Source: Roseiarcus fermentans (GTDB taxonomy: Bacteria; Pseudomonadota; Alphaproteobacteria; Rhizobiales; Beijerinckiaceae). Taken from it: DNA of 64,000 nt. A program made the translations under genes and the position numbers. The notes under the pieces are model-generated. The model ran no database searches. It worked only from the letters and a program-made list of their open reading frames with translations, and was not told the origin of the DNA. Positions 7,359 through 18,100 of the stretch are shown here, one piece after another. Each line of letters opens with the position of its first letter. Positions within the stretch are counted from its first letter, which is position 1. Location: the NCBI RefSeq assembly GCF_003315135.1, contig NZ_QNRK01000031.1, forward strand, positions 7,910 through 71,909, in the 5' to 3' direction.

Positions 7359-9920
7359 ATGCGCAAGCCTCGACGCCGCACGGTCCTTGGGTGGATCGCC
7401 AGCGCCATCGCGCTGTTGTGGCCTTGGCCCGTTCTCGCCGAAGCCCTCCTCGTCGGCGTCAACGTGGTCAATCCGATGCGCGCCAGCGTCGCGGATCAGA
7501 ACGCCATCCTCGCCGAGATCAAGGCCGCGCGCGTCGCCGTCATCCGCTGCGGGATCTCGAACGACGACAAGGGCGTCGATTTCGCGAAACGCGCGCTGGC
7601 TCAGGGCATAAGGCTGCAACTGATCGTCACGCCGGAATACGGACCCAGCGCGCCGAAGCGACCCTATCAGCCCGACGCCTTCCCGCATATGTGGGGCGGC
7701 CCGCCGCTGTCCGCAGCCGATCCGGCGCTCTCGAAGGCGGCGTTCCAGCGCCTGTTCGACGCCCTCGACGCGGCCGGAATTCCGATCGCCGGCGCCGAGC
7801 TCGGCAACGAGATCAATTGGGCGGGATTCAATCCCGAGTTCCCGCTGCCCGGCGAAGGGAGAATCTTCAGCCTCGAGGATCTCGCCGGCGATCCCGAGGC
7901 CGCACAGGTCGCCAGGGGATTCCTGAAATATCTCGATGTTCTCGCGGCCCTGAAGGACGTACGCGACCGCTCGCGGCTCAATCACGCCGCGCCGATCATC
8001 TCCGCCGGTCTCGTCAGCGCCGAGGATGGGGCGAAGATCTACAACAGCAAGAAAGAGGACATGGTCAGCCTGTCGGCGACCCTCGCCTTCCTGCGCGCCC
8101 ACGGGCTCGACCGACTCGTCGACGCCTATGGCGTTCACGCCTATCCCTCGACCGCCCGGCCCGGCGACCCCGCCGCGACGGCGGCGTTGAAGCAGCGTTT
8201 GCAGCGCGTCGATCTCGCCGCATGCCGGCCCCGGGGCGCCGGCGCCGGAAAGCCGTGCTGGATCACCGAATGGGGATTTCCCAACGCCGATCTGGCCTGC
8301 CCGAGCGCGAGGGAGGCGGGCCGCACCCTGCTCGTCGAGGAGACGCGCGCCGCTTTCTCGGAGGCCGCGGCCGAAGGCCGGCTCATGGGGATCGACTATT
8401 TCTCCTGGAACTCCGACCCGTGGTCGAAGGAGCCCGACGCCGACAGCGTCTTCCGCTGCGGCGCGCTCACTCAGAGCGGCCGCGCCGCGATGGCTCCCGA
8501 AGTCCGGGAAGCGAAGGCGGCGAGCGCCGAACCGGGGCGGGCGGGTCCGGACGGTTCGATGCGCGTGCGGGTCGGGCCGCCGCTCGTCGTCCGCGGCCCG
8601 GCCCCGGACATCGCCGACGATTCCTTCACCGAGATCGAACTGCCCAACGGGCTCTTCCGCGGCTTCACCGCCGCCGGGACCACCATCGCAATCGACGGCA
8701 AGACGCCGCACGACATGGGCGGCAAGGCGAGGACCGTGCTCGGGCGCGGGCCGCCCGGCGCTCCCGATTCGTGCGGTCAATGGCTCCAGCATGTCGAGCG
8801 GCAGGGCAAGACTTTGATCGGCTGGGTGCACAACGAGACGGCGTGCGACTACGCCAAGGGCGGCCAGACTCACGCCAGCATGACGATCGCGACCTCGGCC
8901 GACGACGGTCTGACCTGGACGGTCGAAGGCCCGATCATCCGGGGAACCGATCCCCCGGCCGCGGGTAAGGAGACCGGCGACAGCTGCGTCACGGCGATCC
9001 GGGGCGACGACGGATATGACTACGCTTATTGCAAGCACAATGGCGGCCACCCTTGGGAGGGCGGCTACGGCTTCATCGCCCGCGCGCCTGCGTCGGATCC
9101 CGGCCCCGGCAAGTGGACGAAATATTTCGACGGCGCCTGGTCCGAGCCCGGCGTCGACGGCCGGTCGGGCAAGCTCGACGGCGGCGGCGTCGCGTGGTGG
9201 CGGACGACCAGCCAAACCCTCGGGCTCAACTGGGTGAAGGGCGGCCTGGGGCTCGAAGCGTCCAAAGACCGCCTGCATTTCGCCCCTGTCTTCGCCGAGC
9301 CGCTCATGCTGGCGGAGCCGGGCGACTGGTCGCGCAAGAACGGCCTCGAGCTGGTCGCCTACCCCGTCCTGCTCGACGCGAAGTCCGGGAGCAACCAGCT
9401 CGGCGACCGCTGGCTGCTGACCTACATGTATCTCAGCCCCGGCGAGACCTTCGCAAGGCGCTATCTCGTCTTCCGTCCCGTCGACATCGCCTGGACGCGC
9501 GGGCCGGGCGAGCCGGAAGTCGGCGAGATGCTGACGCACTGGTACGCCGCAGCGCGCCACGACCATTGGGCGACGACCGCCCCCGTGCCGGAAAACAATA
9601 GCGCCTATAAGCTCGTCGCCGAGCTCGGCTATGTCATGACGAGTCCCGACGCTGCGCACGCTTCCGTCGAGCTCGAGGAATGCGTCAGCGACGGGCCGGG
9701 GCATCCGGACCATATCCTGATCGAGAATGGCGTTTGTGAAAGCCACGGCTACCGCCGCCTGCGCAGCGCCGGCTTCGTCTATTCCGCGCAACAGACCAAT
9801 ACGCAGCCGCTCTACCGCTGCTACTCCGACTCGGAAAAATCCCATTTCGCCGCCAATCGCGACGACTGCGACGGGATGGGCAAGCGCGAGGCGCTGCTGG
9901 GATATGACCTCGAGCGATAA
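7359..9920 (+). CDS. Secreted two-domain glycosidase-like protein
   Basis: 853 residues with a signal peptide (RKPRRRT, hydrophobic core, cut near VLA-EA). Residues 30-380 look like a clan GH-A TIM barrel: N150-E151 in GAELGNEINW fits the acid/base position and E304 in WITEWGFPN the nucleophile. Residues 410-740 resemble a beta-propeller, with an Asp-box-like SADDGLTW (513-520) as in sialidases or GH43/GH130 proteins. The last 110 residues have aromatic PLYRCYSDSEKSHF sequence resembling DUF5648-type repeats. The start was chosen from the signal peptide and an upstream GGAG. It stands alone, so the glycan substrate is unknown. Family assignment rests on motifs only. Confidence 0.75.
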   Translation: MRKPRRRTVLGWIASAIALLWPWPVLAEALLVGVNVVNPMRASVADQNAILAEIKAARVAVIRCGISNDDKGVDFAKRALAQGIRLQLIVTPEYGPSAPKRPYQPDAFPHMWGGPPLSAADPALSKAAFQRLFDALDAAGIPIAGAELGNEINWAGFNPEFPLPGEGRIFSLEDLAGDPEAAQVARGFLKYLDVLAALKDVRDRSRLNHAAPIISAGLVSAEDGAKIYNSKKEDMVSLSATLAFLRAHGLDRLVDAYGVHAYPSTARPGDPAATAALKQRLQRVDLAACRPRGAGAGKPCWITEWGFPNADLACPSAREAGRTLLVEETRAAFSEAAAEGRLMGIDYFSWNSDPWSKEPDADSVFRCGALTQSGRAAMAPEVREAKAASAEPGRAGPDGSMRVRVGPPLVVRGPAPDIADDSFTEIELPNGLFRGFTAAGTTIAIDGKTPHDMGGKARTVLGRGPPGAPDSCGQWLQHVERQGKTLIGWVHNETACDYAKGGQTHASMTIATSADDGLTWTVEGPIIRGTDPPAAGKETGDSCVTAIRGDDGYDYAYCKHNGGHPWEGGYGFIARAPASDPGPGKWTKYFDGAWSEPGVDGRSGKLDGGGVAWWRTTSQTLGLNWVKGGLGLEASKDRLHFAPVFAEPLMLAEPGDWSRKNGLELVAYPVLLDAKSGSNQLGDRWLLTYMYLSPGETFARRYLVFRPVDIAWTRGPGEPEVGEMLTHWYAAARHDHWATTAPVPENNSAYKLVAELGYVMTSPDAAHASVELEECVSDGPGHPDHILIENGVCESHGYRRLRSAGFVYSAQQTNTQPLYRCYSDSEKSHFAANRDDCDGMGKREALLGYDLER

Positions 9921-10551
9921 GGTCCACGCCGGCCTGCTCTTGATCAGAGCCCTGCCGCACCGGCCGCGGCGGCTTCGGCCTCGCGCCCGGAATTCTTCCT
10001 TGCGCGAGAGGGCGATCCCGCCGCCCCCGCGCCGAGGGGACCGGTCCCGACCCCCGAGCCGCGCGCCTTTCTCGCGCCCTTCCTCGGAGAGGACGGCGCG
10101 CCGGCGTCCGATCCGGACCGGCTCGCGGCTCTGTTCGCGACAGCGACCGCCGCCGGCTGGAATCCACGTCTCGCCCCATCTCGGCCCCTGGATCGAGCGC
10201 GTGCGCCCGCGCCGCGGCGCGGCGCGGCGCAAGGTCCTGGACGACGGCGGACGCCTCGGCTTCCCCGAGCCGCGCGCCCGCATCCTCCATCAGTCGGAAG
10301 CGGACAGGCGCGTCCGGTCGACCGGGCGCCCGGGGAGCGGGCGCCCTCCCGCTGAGCGACGCCATCTCCGCGCTGGCGGTCGGCTCGGGACTTGCGATCC
10401 GGAGCAAAAGCCACAAAAACGACCGGTCGCGATGCTTGGTTCCCAGCGGCGGTGAACCATGTGTGCAAGTCTCTCGTATCCCGGTAGTTTGCCGTCGAGC
10501 GGTGCGTGATTTCGGCCGCGAAGGATGGTTCGGGGTTCGAGGACGGCATCG
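9921..10551. other. Intergenic region with coding-like remnant
   Basis: About 630 bp between the glycosidase-like gene and the histidine kinase. No convincing start or ribosome-binding site is visible. The + strand frame directly after the glycosidase stop stays open and for some 80 codons has natural-looking composition (PTPEPRAFLAPFLGEDG, DRLAALFATATAAGWNPRL), then degrades to Arg-rich sequence. It could be a decayed gene or an old C-terminal extension; antisense frames look like shadows. Confidence 0.4.
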
Positions 10552-13500
10552 ATGCGTGCTTCTGCGAAGGTCGACGACGCTGATTCCGGCGAGACCGGGC
10601 GCGGTTTCCTGTCGGGAGGCGGAGAACTCGGGGCGCTCCTGCGCGGCTACCCGTGGGAGACGACGCCGCTCGGCGCGCCCGACTCCTGGCCGCAAAGCCT
10701 GATGATGGCGATTCGGATCATGCTGACCTCCCGCCAGCCGATCTGGATCGGCTGGGGCGAGGCGCTCACGACCTTCTACAACGACGCCTACAAGTCGATC
10801 ATCGGCGGCAAGCACCCGTGGGCGCTCGGCCGTCCCACGCGCGAGGTCTGGAGCGAGATCTGGGACCAGATCGGCCCCATGCTCGACACCGCGCTCGGCG
10901 GCGACCAGGGCACCTACGTCGAATCGCAGCTCCTGATCATGGAGCGCAACGGCTATCCGGAAGAGACCTACTACACCTATTCCTACAGCCCCATCCCGAC
11001 CGACGACGGGGCGGTCGGGGGCATTTTCTGCGCCAACACCGACGACACGCAGCGGGTGATCGGCGAACGGCAGCTCGCCTCGCTGAGGGATCTCGCGGCG
11101 GAGGGGGGTCACGCGCGCAACTGGCGGGAAGCCTGCGCGCTCAGCGCCGGCGCGCTCGCCAGGAACCCGCGCGATCTGCCATTCTCGATGATCTATGTCG
11201 CCGAGCGCGACGCCTGCGCGGCGGAACTCGCCGGCTGCTCCGGCATCGCGCCGGGCCACCCGCTCGCCCCCGCCTCCCTCGCCCTCGCGCAAGGCTCGCC
11301 CTGGCCGATCGCCGACGTCTTGCGGACGCAGACCGTCGTCGTCGTCCCGACCGTCGAGGCCGTCGCGGGCGAAGCCGTCCCCGCGGGGCCCTGGCCCCAG
11401 CCCCCCGCGCGCGCCGCTCTGCTTCCCATTCCGCCGAGCGGCGACGGCGGACGCGCCGGCGTGCTGGTCGTCGGCCTCAATCCGTTCCGGCTGTTCGACG
11501 ACAGCTATCGCGGCTTCCTGGGCCTCGCGGCGGGACAGATCGCGTCCGCGATCGCCAACGCCCAGGCCTACGAGGAGGAGAAGCGGCGGGCGGAAGCGCT
11601 GGCAGAGCTCGACCGCGCCAAGACGGCGTTCTTCTCCAACATCAGTCACGAGTTCCGCACGCCGCTGACCCTGATGCTCGGTCCGATCGAAGACATGCTG
11701 CAGGAAACGTCGGCGCGCCTGGCGGCGGTCGATCGCGCCCGTCTCGAGACCGCCCACCGCAACAGCCTGCGCCTGCTCAAGCTGGTGAACGCGCTGCTGG
11801 AATTTTCCCGCATTGAAGCCGGCCGGATCGACATGAGCTTCGAACCGGTGGACCTTTCCCGCCTGACCAGCGAGCTCGCGTCAAACTTCGAGTCGGCGAC
11901 CGTGCGCGCCGGCCTCAGCCTCGACATCGTGTGCGAAGACTTGCCCGCGCCGGTCTACGTCGATCGCGACATGTGGGAGAAGATCGTCCTCAACCTCCTG
12001 TCGAACGCCTTCAAATTCACGTTCGAGGGCGTGATTTCGGTCCAGCTCCGCATTTCCGACGATCGCCGCGCCGCCGAACTCGTCGTCCGCGACACCGGCG
12101 TCGGCATTCCTGCGGCCGAGCTGCCGCGACTGTTCGAACGCTTCCACCGGATCGAAGGCCAGAGGAGCCGCTCGTTCGAGGGGTCGGGGATCGGCCTCGC
12201 CCTCGTGCAGGAACTCGTCCGGCTGCACGGCGGAAGCATCCGGGCCGAGAGCGACGAGGGCCGCGGCGCCGCCTTCACGATCTCGATTCCCTTCGGAACA
12301 GGCCATCTCGCCGAGGACAGGATCGGCCGGGGCCGCACCCGCGCTTCGACCTCGCTTCGCGCCGACGCCTTCGTCGAGGAGGCCATGCGCTGGCTGCCGG
12401 ACGGAGCGATCGGCGACAGCCCGGACGACCGGGGCGACGAACCGCTCGACCTTTCGTTTGCGGGACGAACCGCCGGCGCCCGCATCCTGATCGCCGACGA
12501 CAACGCGGACATGCGCCGCTACCTGCGGCGGCTGCTCGAATCGCGCTTCGAGGTCGAGACGGTTGCGAACGGGCGGGCGGCGCTCGAGGCGATTCGGGCG
12601 CGAAAGCCCGACCTCGTGCTCACCGACGTCATGATGCCGGAGCTCGACGGCTTCGGGCTGCTGGGCGAAATCAGAGGCGACGGCGCGCTCGCCGACCTTC
12701 CCGTCATCGTGCTGTCGGCGCGCGCCGGCGAGGAGGCGCGGGTGGAAGGCCTCCAAGCCAGGGCGGACGACTATCTCACCAAGCCTTTCTCGGCCCGCGA
12801 GCTGATCGCACGGGTCAACGCCAACCTCGAACTGTCGCTTCTCCGACGCGAGGCGACGCGCGGCCTCCGCGAGAGCGAGGCCCGCTTCCGCAACATGGCC
12901 GAGCACGCGCCGGTGATGATGTGGATGTCCGATCCGGCCGGGTCGCTGACCTATCTCAACCAGCTCTGGTCCGAATTCACCGGCCAGACCCTCGACGGGG
13001 CGCTCGGGTCGGGGGCCTGGGACGCGCTTCATCCCGACGACCGGGCCGCGACGCGCGACGCCTTTCGCCACGGCAACGCGGCGCAACAGCCCTTTCGCGC
13101 CGAGTTCCGCCTGCTTCGCCACGACGGGGTGTATCGCTGGGCGCTCGGCGCCGCGGCGCCGCGCTTCGGCGACGACGGCCGGTTCCTCGGCTACATCGGC
13201 TCGATCATCGACATCGCCGACCGCAAGGAGGCCGAGCGGGTCCTGCGGGAGGCCAATGACTTGCTCGAGCAGCGGGTCGCCGCCGCCGTCGACGAGCGGC
13301 GCCAGGCGGAGGCGCAGTTGCTCCAGGCGCAGAAGATGGAGGCGGTCGGCAAGCTCACCGGCGGCGTCGCGCACGACTTCAACAACGTCCTGCAGATCAT
13401 CGGCGGCAACCTGCAATTGCTCGGCCGCGACGTGGTGGGAAACGAGCGCGCGGAGAAGCGCCTTCACACGGCGATTTCCGCCATCTCGCGCGGGTCCAAG

Positions 13501-14904
13501 CTCGCCTCGCAATTGCTCGCCTTCGGCCGGCGCCAGCCGCTCGCCCCCAAGGTGGTCAACCTCGGCCGTCTGATTCGCAGTTTCGACGACATGCTGCGCC
13601 GGGCGCTCGGCGACGGCGTCGAAGTCGAGACGCTGGTCGCCGGAGGCCTGTGGAACGCCTTCGTCGACACGGTCCAGTTCGAGAACGCCCTCCTCAATCT
13701 GGCGATCAACGCGCGCGACGCGATGGGCGGACACGGCAAGCTCACCATCGAGGCCGGCAACGCCTGGCTCGACGACGACTACGCGGCGCGTCACGACGAG
13801 GTGACGCCCGGCCAGTACGTCATGCTCGCCGTCACCGACACCGGCGCCGGAATCGCGCCGGACGTGATGGGCCGCGTCTTCGAGCCGTTCTTCACCACCA
13901 AGCCCGAAGGCCAGGGAACCGGCCTCGGACTCAGCATGGTGTACGGCTTCGTCAAGCAATCGGGCGGCCACATCAAGATCTACAGCGAGGTGGGCCAGGG
14001 CACGACCGTGCGCGTCTACCTGCCCCGTGCGCGCGGCCAGGAGGACGTCGAGACGGACGTCGACATGGGCCAGGCGACCGGCGGCGCGGAGACGGTGCTC
14101 GTCGTCGAGGACGACGAGGAAGTCCGCATGACGGTGGTCGACATGCTGTCGGACATGGGCTACCGGGTGCTCAAGGCCAAGGACGCGGGCAGCGCGCTGG
14201 CGATCGTCGAAAGCGGCGTCCCGATCGACCTTCTGTTCACCGACGTGGTCATGCCGGGCGCGCTCAGGAGCCCGGAACTCGCTCGCCGGGCGCAGGCGCG
14301 GCTGCCCGACCTCGCGGTCCTGTTCACCTCTGGCTACACCGAAAACGCCATCGTGCACGGGGGCCGCCTCGACGACGGCATCGAGCTGCTCAGCAAGCCC
14401 TACAGCCGCGATGCGCTGGCGCGGAAGATCCGCCACGTGCTGAGAAACCAGCAGCAGCGCAATGCGGCCCGCGCGGCGCCGCGAGCAGACTCGCCGCCAT
14501 CCGCGCGCCCGGCCGCCTCGCCGCGGCCGCTCAGGGTCCTGCTGGTGGAGGACGACGCGTTAATCCGGTTCGCGACGGCGGAGATGCTGACCGACCTCGG
14601 GCACGCCGTCGAGGAAGCGGGCGATGCGGAGGAGGCGCTCGCGACCCTCGACCGGGACGGCTTCGACGTGATGGTGACCGATCTCGTCCTGCCCGGCATG
14701 TCGGGCGAGGATCTCGCCGCGCAGGCGGCGACGCGGCGGCCGGGGTTGAAGATCGTCTTCGCCACCGGATACGACCTCGCCGCGCACGGCGGACGGGACG
14801 GCGCGCGCGCGGTGGTGCTGCAAAAGCCCTACGATGAGAAGAGCATGGCCGCGGCGCTGCAGGCGGCGATGGCCCCGGATGGGTCGCTGCGCTCCGGGGC
14901 GTGA
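10552..14904 (+). CDS. Hybrid sensor histidine kinase, two kinase modules and three receivers
   Basis: A 1450-residue cytoplasmic sensor with no membrane segment. In order: a PAS-like domain (about 20-140), a GAF-like region (165-330), a first HisKA/HATPase module (H366 in SHEFRTPL, N-box NLLSNAFKF), receiver 1 (D692 in LTDVMMPELDGF) and a PAS_3-type domain (780-900, ending YIGSIIDIADRKEAE). Then a second HisKA/HATPase module (H941 in GGVAHDFNN, G-box GTGLGLSMVYGF), receiver 2 (D1231, FTDVVMPG) and receiver 3 (D1377, TDLVLPGMSG). The ATG at 10552 has GAGGA 8 nt upstream; an ATG at 10525 is less well placed. No response regulator with an output domain is adjacent, so phosphotransfer targets are unknown. 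Confidence 0.92.
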   Translation: MRASAKVDDADSGETGRGFLSGGGELGALLRGYPWETTPLGAPDSWPQSLMMAIRIMLTSRQPIWIGWGEALTTFYNDAYKSIIGGKHPWALGRPTREVWSEIWDQIGPMLDTALGGDQGTYVESQLLIMERNGYPEETYYTYSYSPIPTDDGAVGGIFCANTDDTQRVIGERQLASLRDLAAEGGHARNWREACALSAGALARNPRDLPFSMIYVAERDACAAELAGCSGIAPGHPLAPASLALAQGSPWPIADVLRTQTVVVVPTVEAVAGEAVPAGPWPQPPARAALLPIPPSGDGGRAGVLVVGLNPFRLFDDSYRGFLGLAAGQIASAIANAQAYEEEKRRAEALAELDRAKTAFFSNISHEFRTPLTLMLGPIEDMLQETSARLAAVDRARLETAHRNSLRLLKLVNALLEFSRIEAGRIDMSFEPVDLSRLTSELASNFESATVRAGLSLDIVCEDLPAPVYVDRDMWEKIVLNLLSNAFKFTFEGVISVQLRISDDRRAAELVVRDTGVGIPAAELPRLFERFHRIEGQRSRSFEGSGIGLALVQELVRLHGGSIRAESDEGRGAAFTISIPFGTGHLAEDRIGRGRTRASTSLRADAFVEEAMRWLPDGAIGDSPDDRGDEPLDLSFAGRTAGARILIADDNADMRRYLRRLLESRFEVETVANGRAALEAIRARKPDLVLTDVMMPELDGFGLLGEIRGDGALADLPVIVLSARAGEEARVEGLQARADDYLTKPFSARELIARVNANLELSLLRREATRGLRESEARFRNMAEHAPVMMWMSDPAGSLTYLNQLWSEFTGQTLDGALGSGAWDALHPDDRAATRDAFRHGNAAQQPFRAEFRLLRHDGVYRWALGAAAPRFGDDGRFLGYIGSIIDIADRKEAERVLREANDLLEQRVAAAVDERRQAEAQLLQAQKMEAVGKLTGGVAHDFNNVLQIIGGNLQLLGRDVVGNERAEKRLHTAISAISRGSKLASQLLAFGRRQPLAPKVVNLGRLIRSFDDMLRRALGDGVEVETLVAGGLWNAFVDTVQFENALLNLAINARDAMGGHGKLTIEAGNAWLDDDYAARHDEVTPGQYVMLAVTDTGAGIAPDVMGRVFEPFFTTKPEGQGTGLGLSMVYGFVKQSGGHIKIYSEVGQGTTVRVYLPRARGQEDVETDVDMGQATGGAETVLVVEDDEEVRMTVVDMLSDMGYRVLKAKDAGSALAIVESGVPIDLLFTDVVMPGALRSPELARRAQARLPDLAVLFTSGYTENAIVHGGRLDDGIELLSKPYSRDALARKIRHVLRNQQQRNAARAAPRADSPPSARPAASPRPLRVLLVEDDALIRFATAEMLTDLGHAVEEAGDAEEALATLDRDGFDVMVTDLVLPGMSGEDLAAQAATRRPGLKIVFATGYDLAAHGGRDGARAVVLQKPYDEKSMAAALQAAMAPDGSLRSGA

Positions 14905-15123
14905 GCCGGGGCGCCTCCCGGAGAGCCCGCGGCTTTCCCTGGAACAGCCGACGGGTCGCGGCTGTCGGCCGCAGCGGCGGCGCGGACGCCCGGAGGAGCG
15001 CAGACAACGAGCGCCGCAAGCGACGCGATCGCGCTGCGGGCGGAACGATGGGCCGGGTCCGCACGAGAACCGGCCGTGACCTTCGGCCCCCGACGGCGAT
15101 CCGCCCCCTGTCCTCCCGGCCCC

Positions 15124-18100
15124 TTACGCGTGCGACACGCCGGCGACGTGTTGGTCGTAGAGGACCGCCCAGAACGCTCCGGCCGAGTTTTGGTGGACGT
15201 CGGTGATCGCGCCGTGGTTGTTCCAGCCGATCATCGAGCCGTCGGACGACACGACGAGCGAGCCGTTGTTGAAGTCCGTCAAGGCGTTGGTGAGACCCAA
15301 GGCATTGGCGGTGATGGTCAGATGGTCCCAGTTGCCCGCCGCCGTGGCGGCAAGGACGTCCTGCATCGTCGTATACGCCGCGTTGCTGGTCGACAGCGCC
15401 GGGCTCGAGAACGACGTGAACGCAGCGCCGCCGTTGTATTCGGAGCTATCGAGCGTCCCGTTATGATTGACGTCGACATTCGCCGCCGCATCGGTGTTGG
15501 ATGCGACGCCCGTGCCGAAGTCGTTCCCGGTCAGCCACAGGACCGACTCCTCGATCAGGCCGCTCGGCGCGGCTTCGTAGCCGGACGCGAGGCCGCCATG
15601 CGACTGGTCGAAGGCGAGGTCATTGTAGAGGTTCATCTGCGCCGCGACGAGCTGGGACGCTACGGCGACGCGGGCGTCGCCCGACCCGCTCGCGCCGAGC
15701 AGGCTCTTGGCTGCAGAAGCGGTGAAGGTCAGGTCGTTGTAGTCGTGGTTCCCGGTTTCCGCTGCGTTGGTCGGTCCGTCGTTCGCGACCCCGCCGCCGT
15801 TCACGTCGCCGAGAACGAGCTTGCTCGAACTGGGGTCCACGCCCGTCCACGAGGCGCTGGCCCAACCGCTTGCCGTGCGGGAAGCGGTCGTTGCGGCGGG
15901 CGTCTGGAAGGACGCCGAGGACGACGCCGTGACCACGCTCGCGCCGTCGTAGGTCCCCGACGCCGTCGCCGTATCGGCGATCGTCGCGCCCATCTGGGAG
16001 GGCGTCAGGGTCGCGATCGACGACTCCTCGGACTGCCCGGCCCCGAGCAACGATGAGGCGAGCGAGACGTTCAAGCCGGCCGCCGAATCGTGGACCGAGA
16101 CACTCGAGAGATCGACGTTGCCGGAATTGACGACGAGAACCTCGAACTCCACCGGTCCGGCAGAGGCGACAGGCGCGCCCGTATGCAGATCGGCGGCGGC
16201 TATTCCGGTGTCCTGACTGATGACCGAGTTGCTGAGGCCGCCGCACCCGCCGGACGCAGCGTACCAGTTGACGCCGCCGTCGGTCGAAACCAGTTCGACC
16301 GCGGTCAGGCCGGGGGTCTGCGCGATCGCGGTCGTCGCCGACGCGGTCTGCTTTACGTTCTGCGCGTCGTTGACCGTCACCGAACTGACGAACGAGCCGG
16401 CGTCGACGTCGGCTTGCGTCACGACATGAGTGCCGGTCAGGGTTTCGCTGGCGCCGACGGCGAGCGTCGCCGCGCCGCCCGTCAACGCAACCGGGCCGTA
16501 GGCGTAGGTGAGCCCGGTGAGGCCGACGTCGCCGGTGTTGGTGACCGTCACCGCATAGCTGATCGTCTGACCGACCGCGGTAACGCCGCCCGAGCCGGCG
16601 CCGCAACCGCCGTCAGAACCGCAGCCGCCCCAACCGCTGGAGCCGCAGCCGCCGCTGCCGTTGGGGTTGGCGGCCATCGAAACCTGGAGACCCGGCTGGT
16701 AGGTGATCTGCGTCGTCGCCGAGGCCTGGACGGCGGCGGTCTGCGCGTCGGTCGCGGTCGCGACGTTCACAATGTCGCCGGAGCCGGCGGGATTGCCGTC
16801 GTTGCTCATGTCGGCGGCGGTGATCGTGTAGCTCGTGGTGTAGGTGAGGCTCTGACCCACGCCGAGCGTGACGTTGCTCGCCAGTTTCGCGCCCGTCAAC
16901 GCGTCGATGATGACGAGATTCGTCAACGCCACGTTGCCGGTGTTGGCGGCGACGATCTGGTAGGTGATCGTGTCGCCCGCGTCGACGACGGAGGCCGAGC
17001 CGCTCCCTCCGCTCGAGCCGCAACCTGAGCCGCCGCCCCAATCGGCATCGTCGCCGCAATCCGAACCGCCACCGCCGCCGCATCCCGAGCCGCCGCCCCC
17101 CCAACCCGGCCCGCATCCGCTGTTGCTGCTGTCGCTGATCGAGGTGACAACCTTGGTCAGACTGAGCCCCGGCGCGTAGTTCAGAACGGTCGTGGCGCTC
17201 GCGGCGACCGCAGACGTCTGGTTGTCGGTCGCGGTCGCGGTATTGACGATGTCGCCGCTGCCCGCCGGATTGCCGTCGTTGCTCATGTCCTGAGCGGTCA
17301 CGGTGTAGCTGGTCGTGAACGTGTCGGTCGCGCCCGCCGCCAGGCTCGCGCCGCTGATCAGGGTCTTCCCGGTCAGCGGGTCGACGACCGTCAGGCCGGT
17401 CAGGGTCACGCCGCCAGTGTTGGTTGCGACAATCGAGTAGTTGATCGTGTCGCCGGCCACCGCCTTGCTGCCGGGGCTGAGGGTGGTGGTTCCCGAGCCG
17501 CTGGTTCCGCAGCCGTGCGAGCCGCTGCCGGGCTCCGTGATCGACGTGACGGTCTTGGCGAGGGACAGGCTCGCCGGCTTGTGCTGCTCGACGGGCGTGT
17601 ACACGGTGTTGGAAGTCGCCGGCGCGTTCTGGGCGTCGGTCGCGGTCGCGGTGTTGGCGATCGCCGTCCCGGCGTTGATCTCGGCTTGCGTCGCCGCCAC
17701 GGTGAAGGTCAGCGTCTGCGACTGGCCGACGCCGAGCGAGGCGATCGTCCCGACGACATTGCCCGCGGTCGGATCCATCGGGTCGGTCACGACCACGTTG
17801 GTCAGCGTCTCGTTGCCGGTGTTTTTGGCGACGATCGTGTAGGTCAGCGTCTGCGTCGCCGAGTCGATGCTGTTGGCCGCGTCGCCGGAATAGACCGGAG
17901 CGCTGGTGGCAACACTCTTCACCAGCGACAGGCCCGGATGCTGGTCGACAAACGTCGTCACCGTGTTCGAGGTCGCCGGCGCGTTCTGGGCGTCGGTCGC
18001 GGCCGCGGTGTTGGCGATCGCCGTCCCGGCGTCGATCTCGGCTTGCGTCGCCGCCACGGTGAAGGTCAAAGTCTGCGACTGGCCGACGCCGAGCGCGGCG

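Noticed and set aside
7323-10283. 986-codon minus-strand frame opposite the glycosidase-like gene
   Set aside because: Arg/Gly/Ala-rich shadow of a gene with a signal peptide and catalytic motifs on the other strand.
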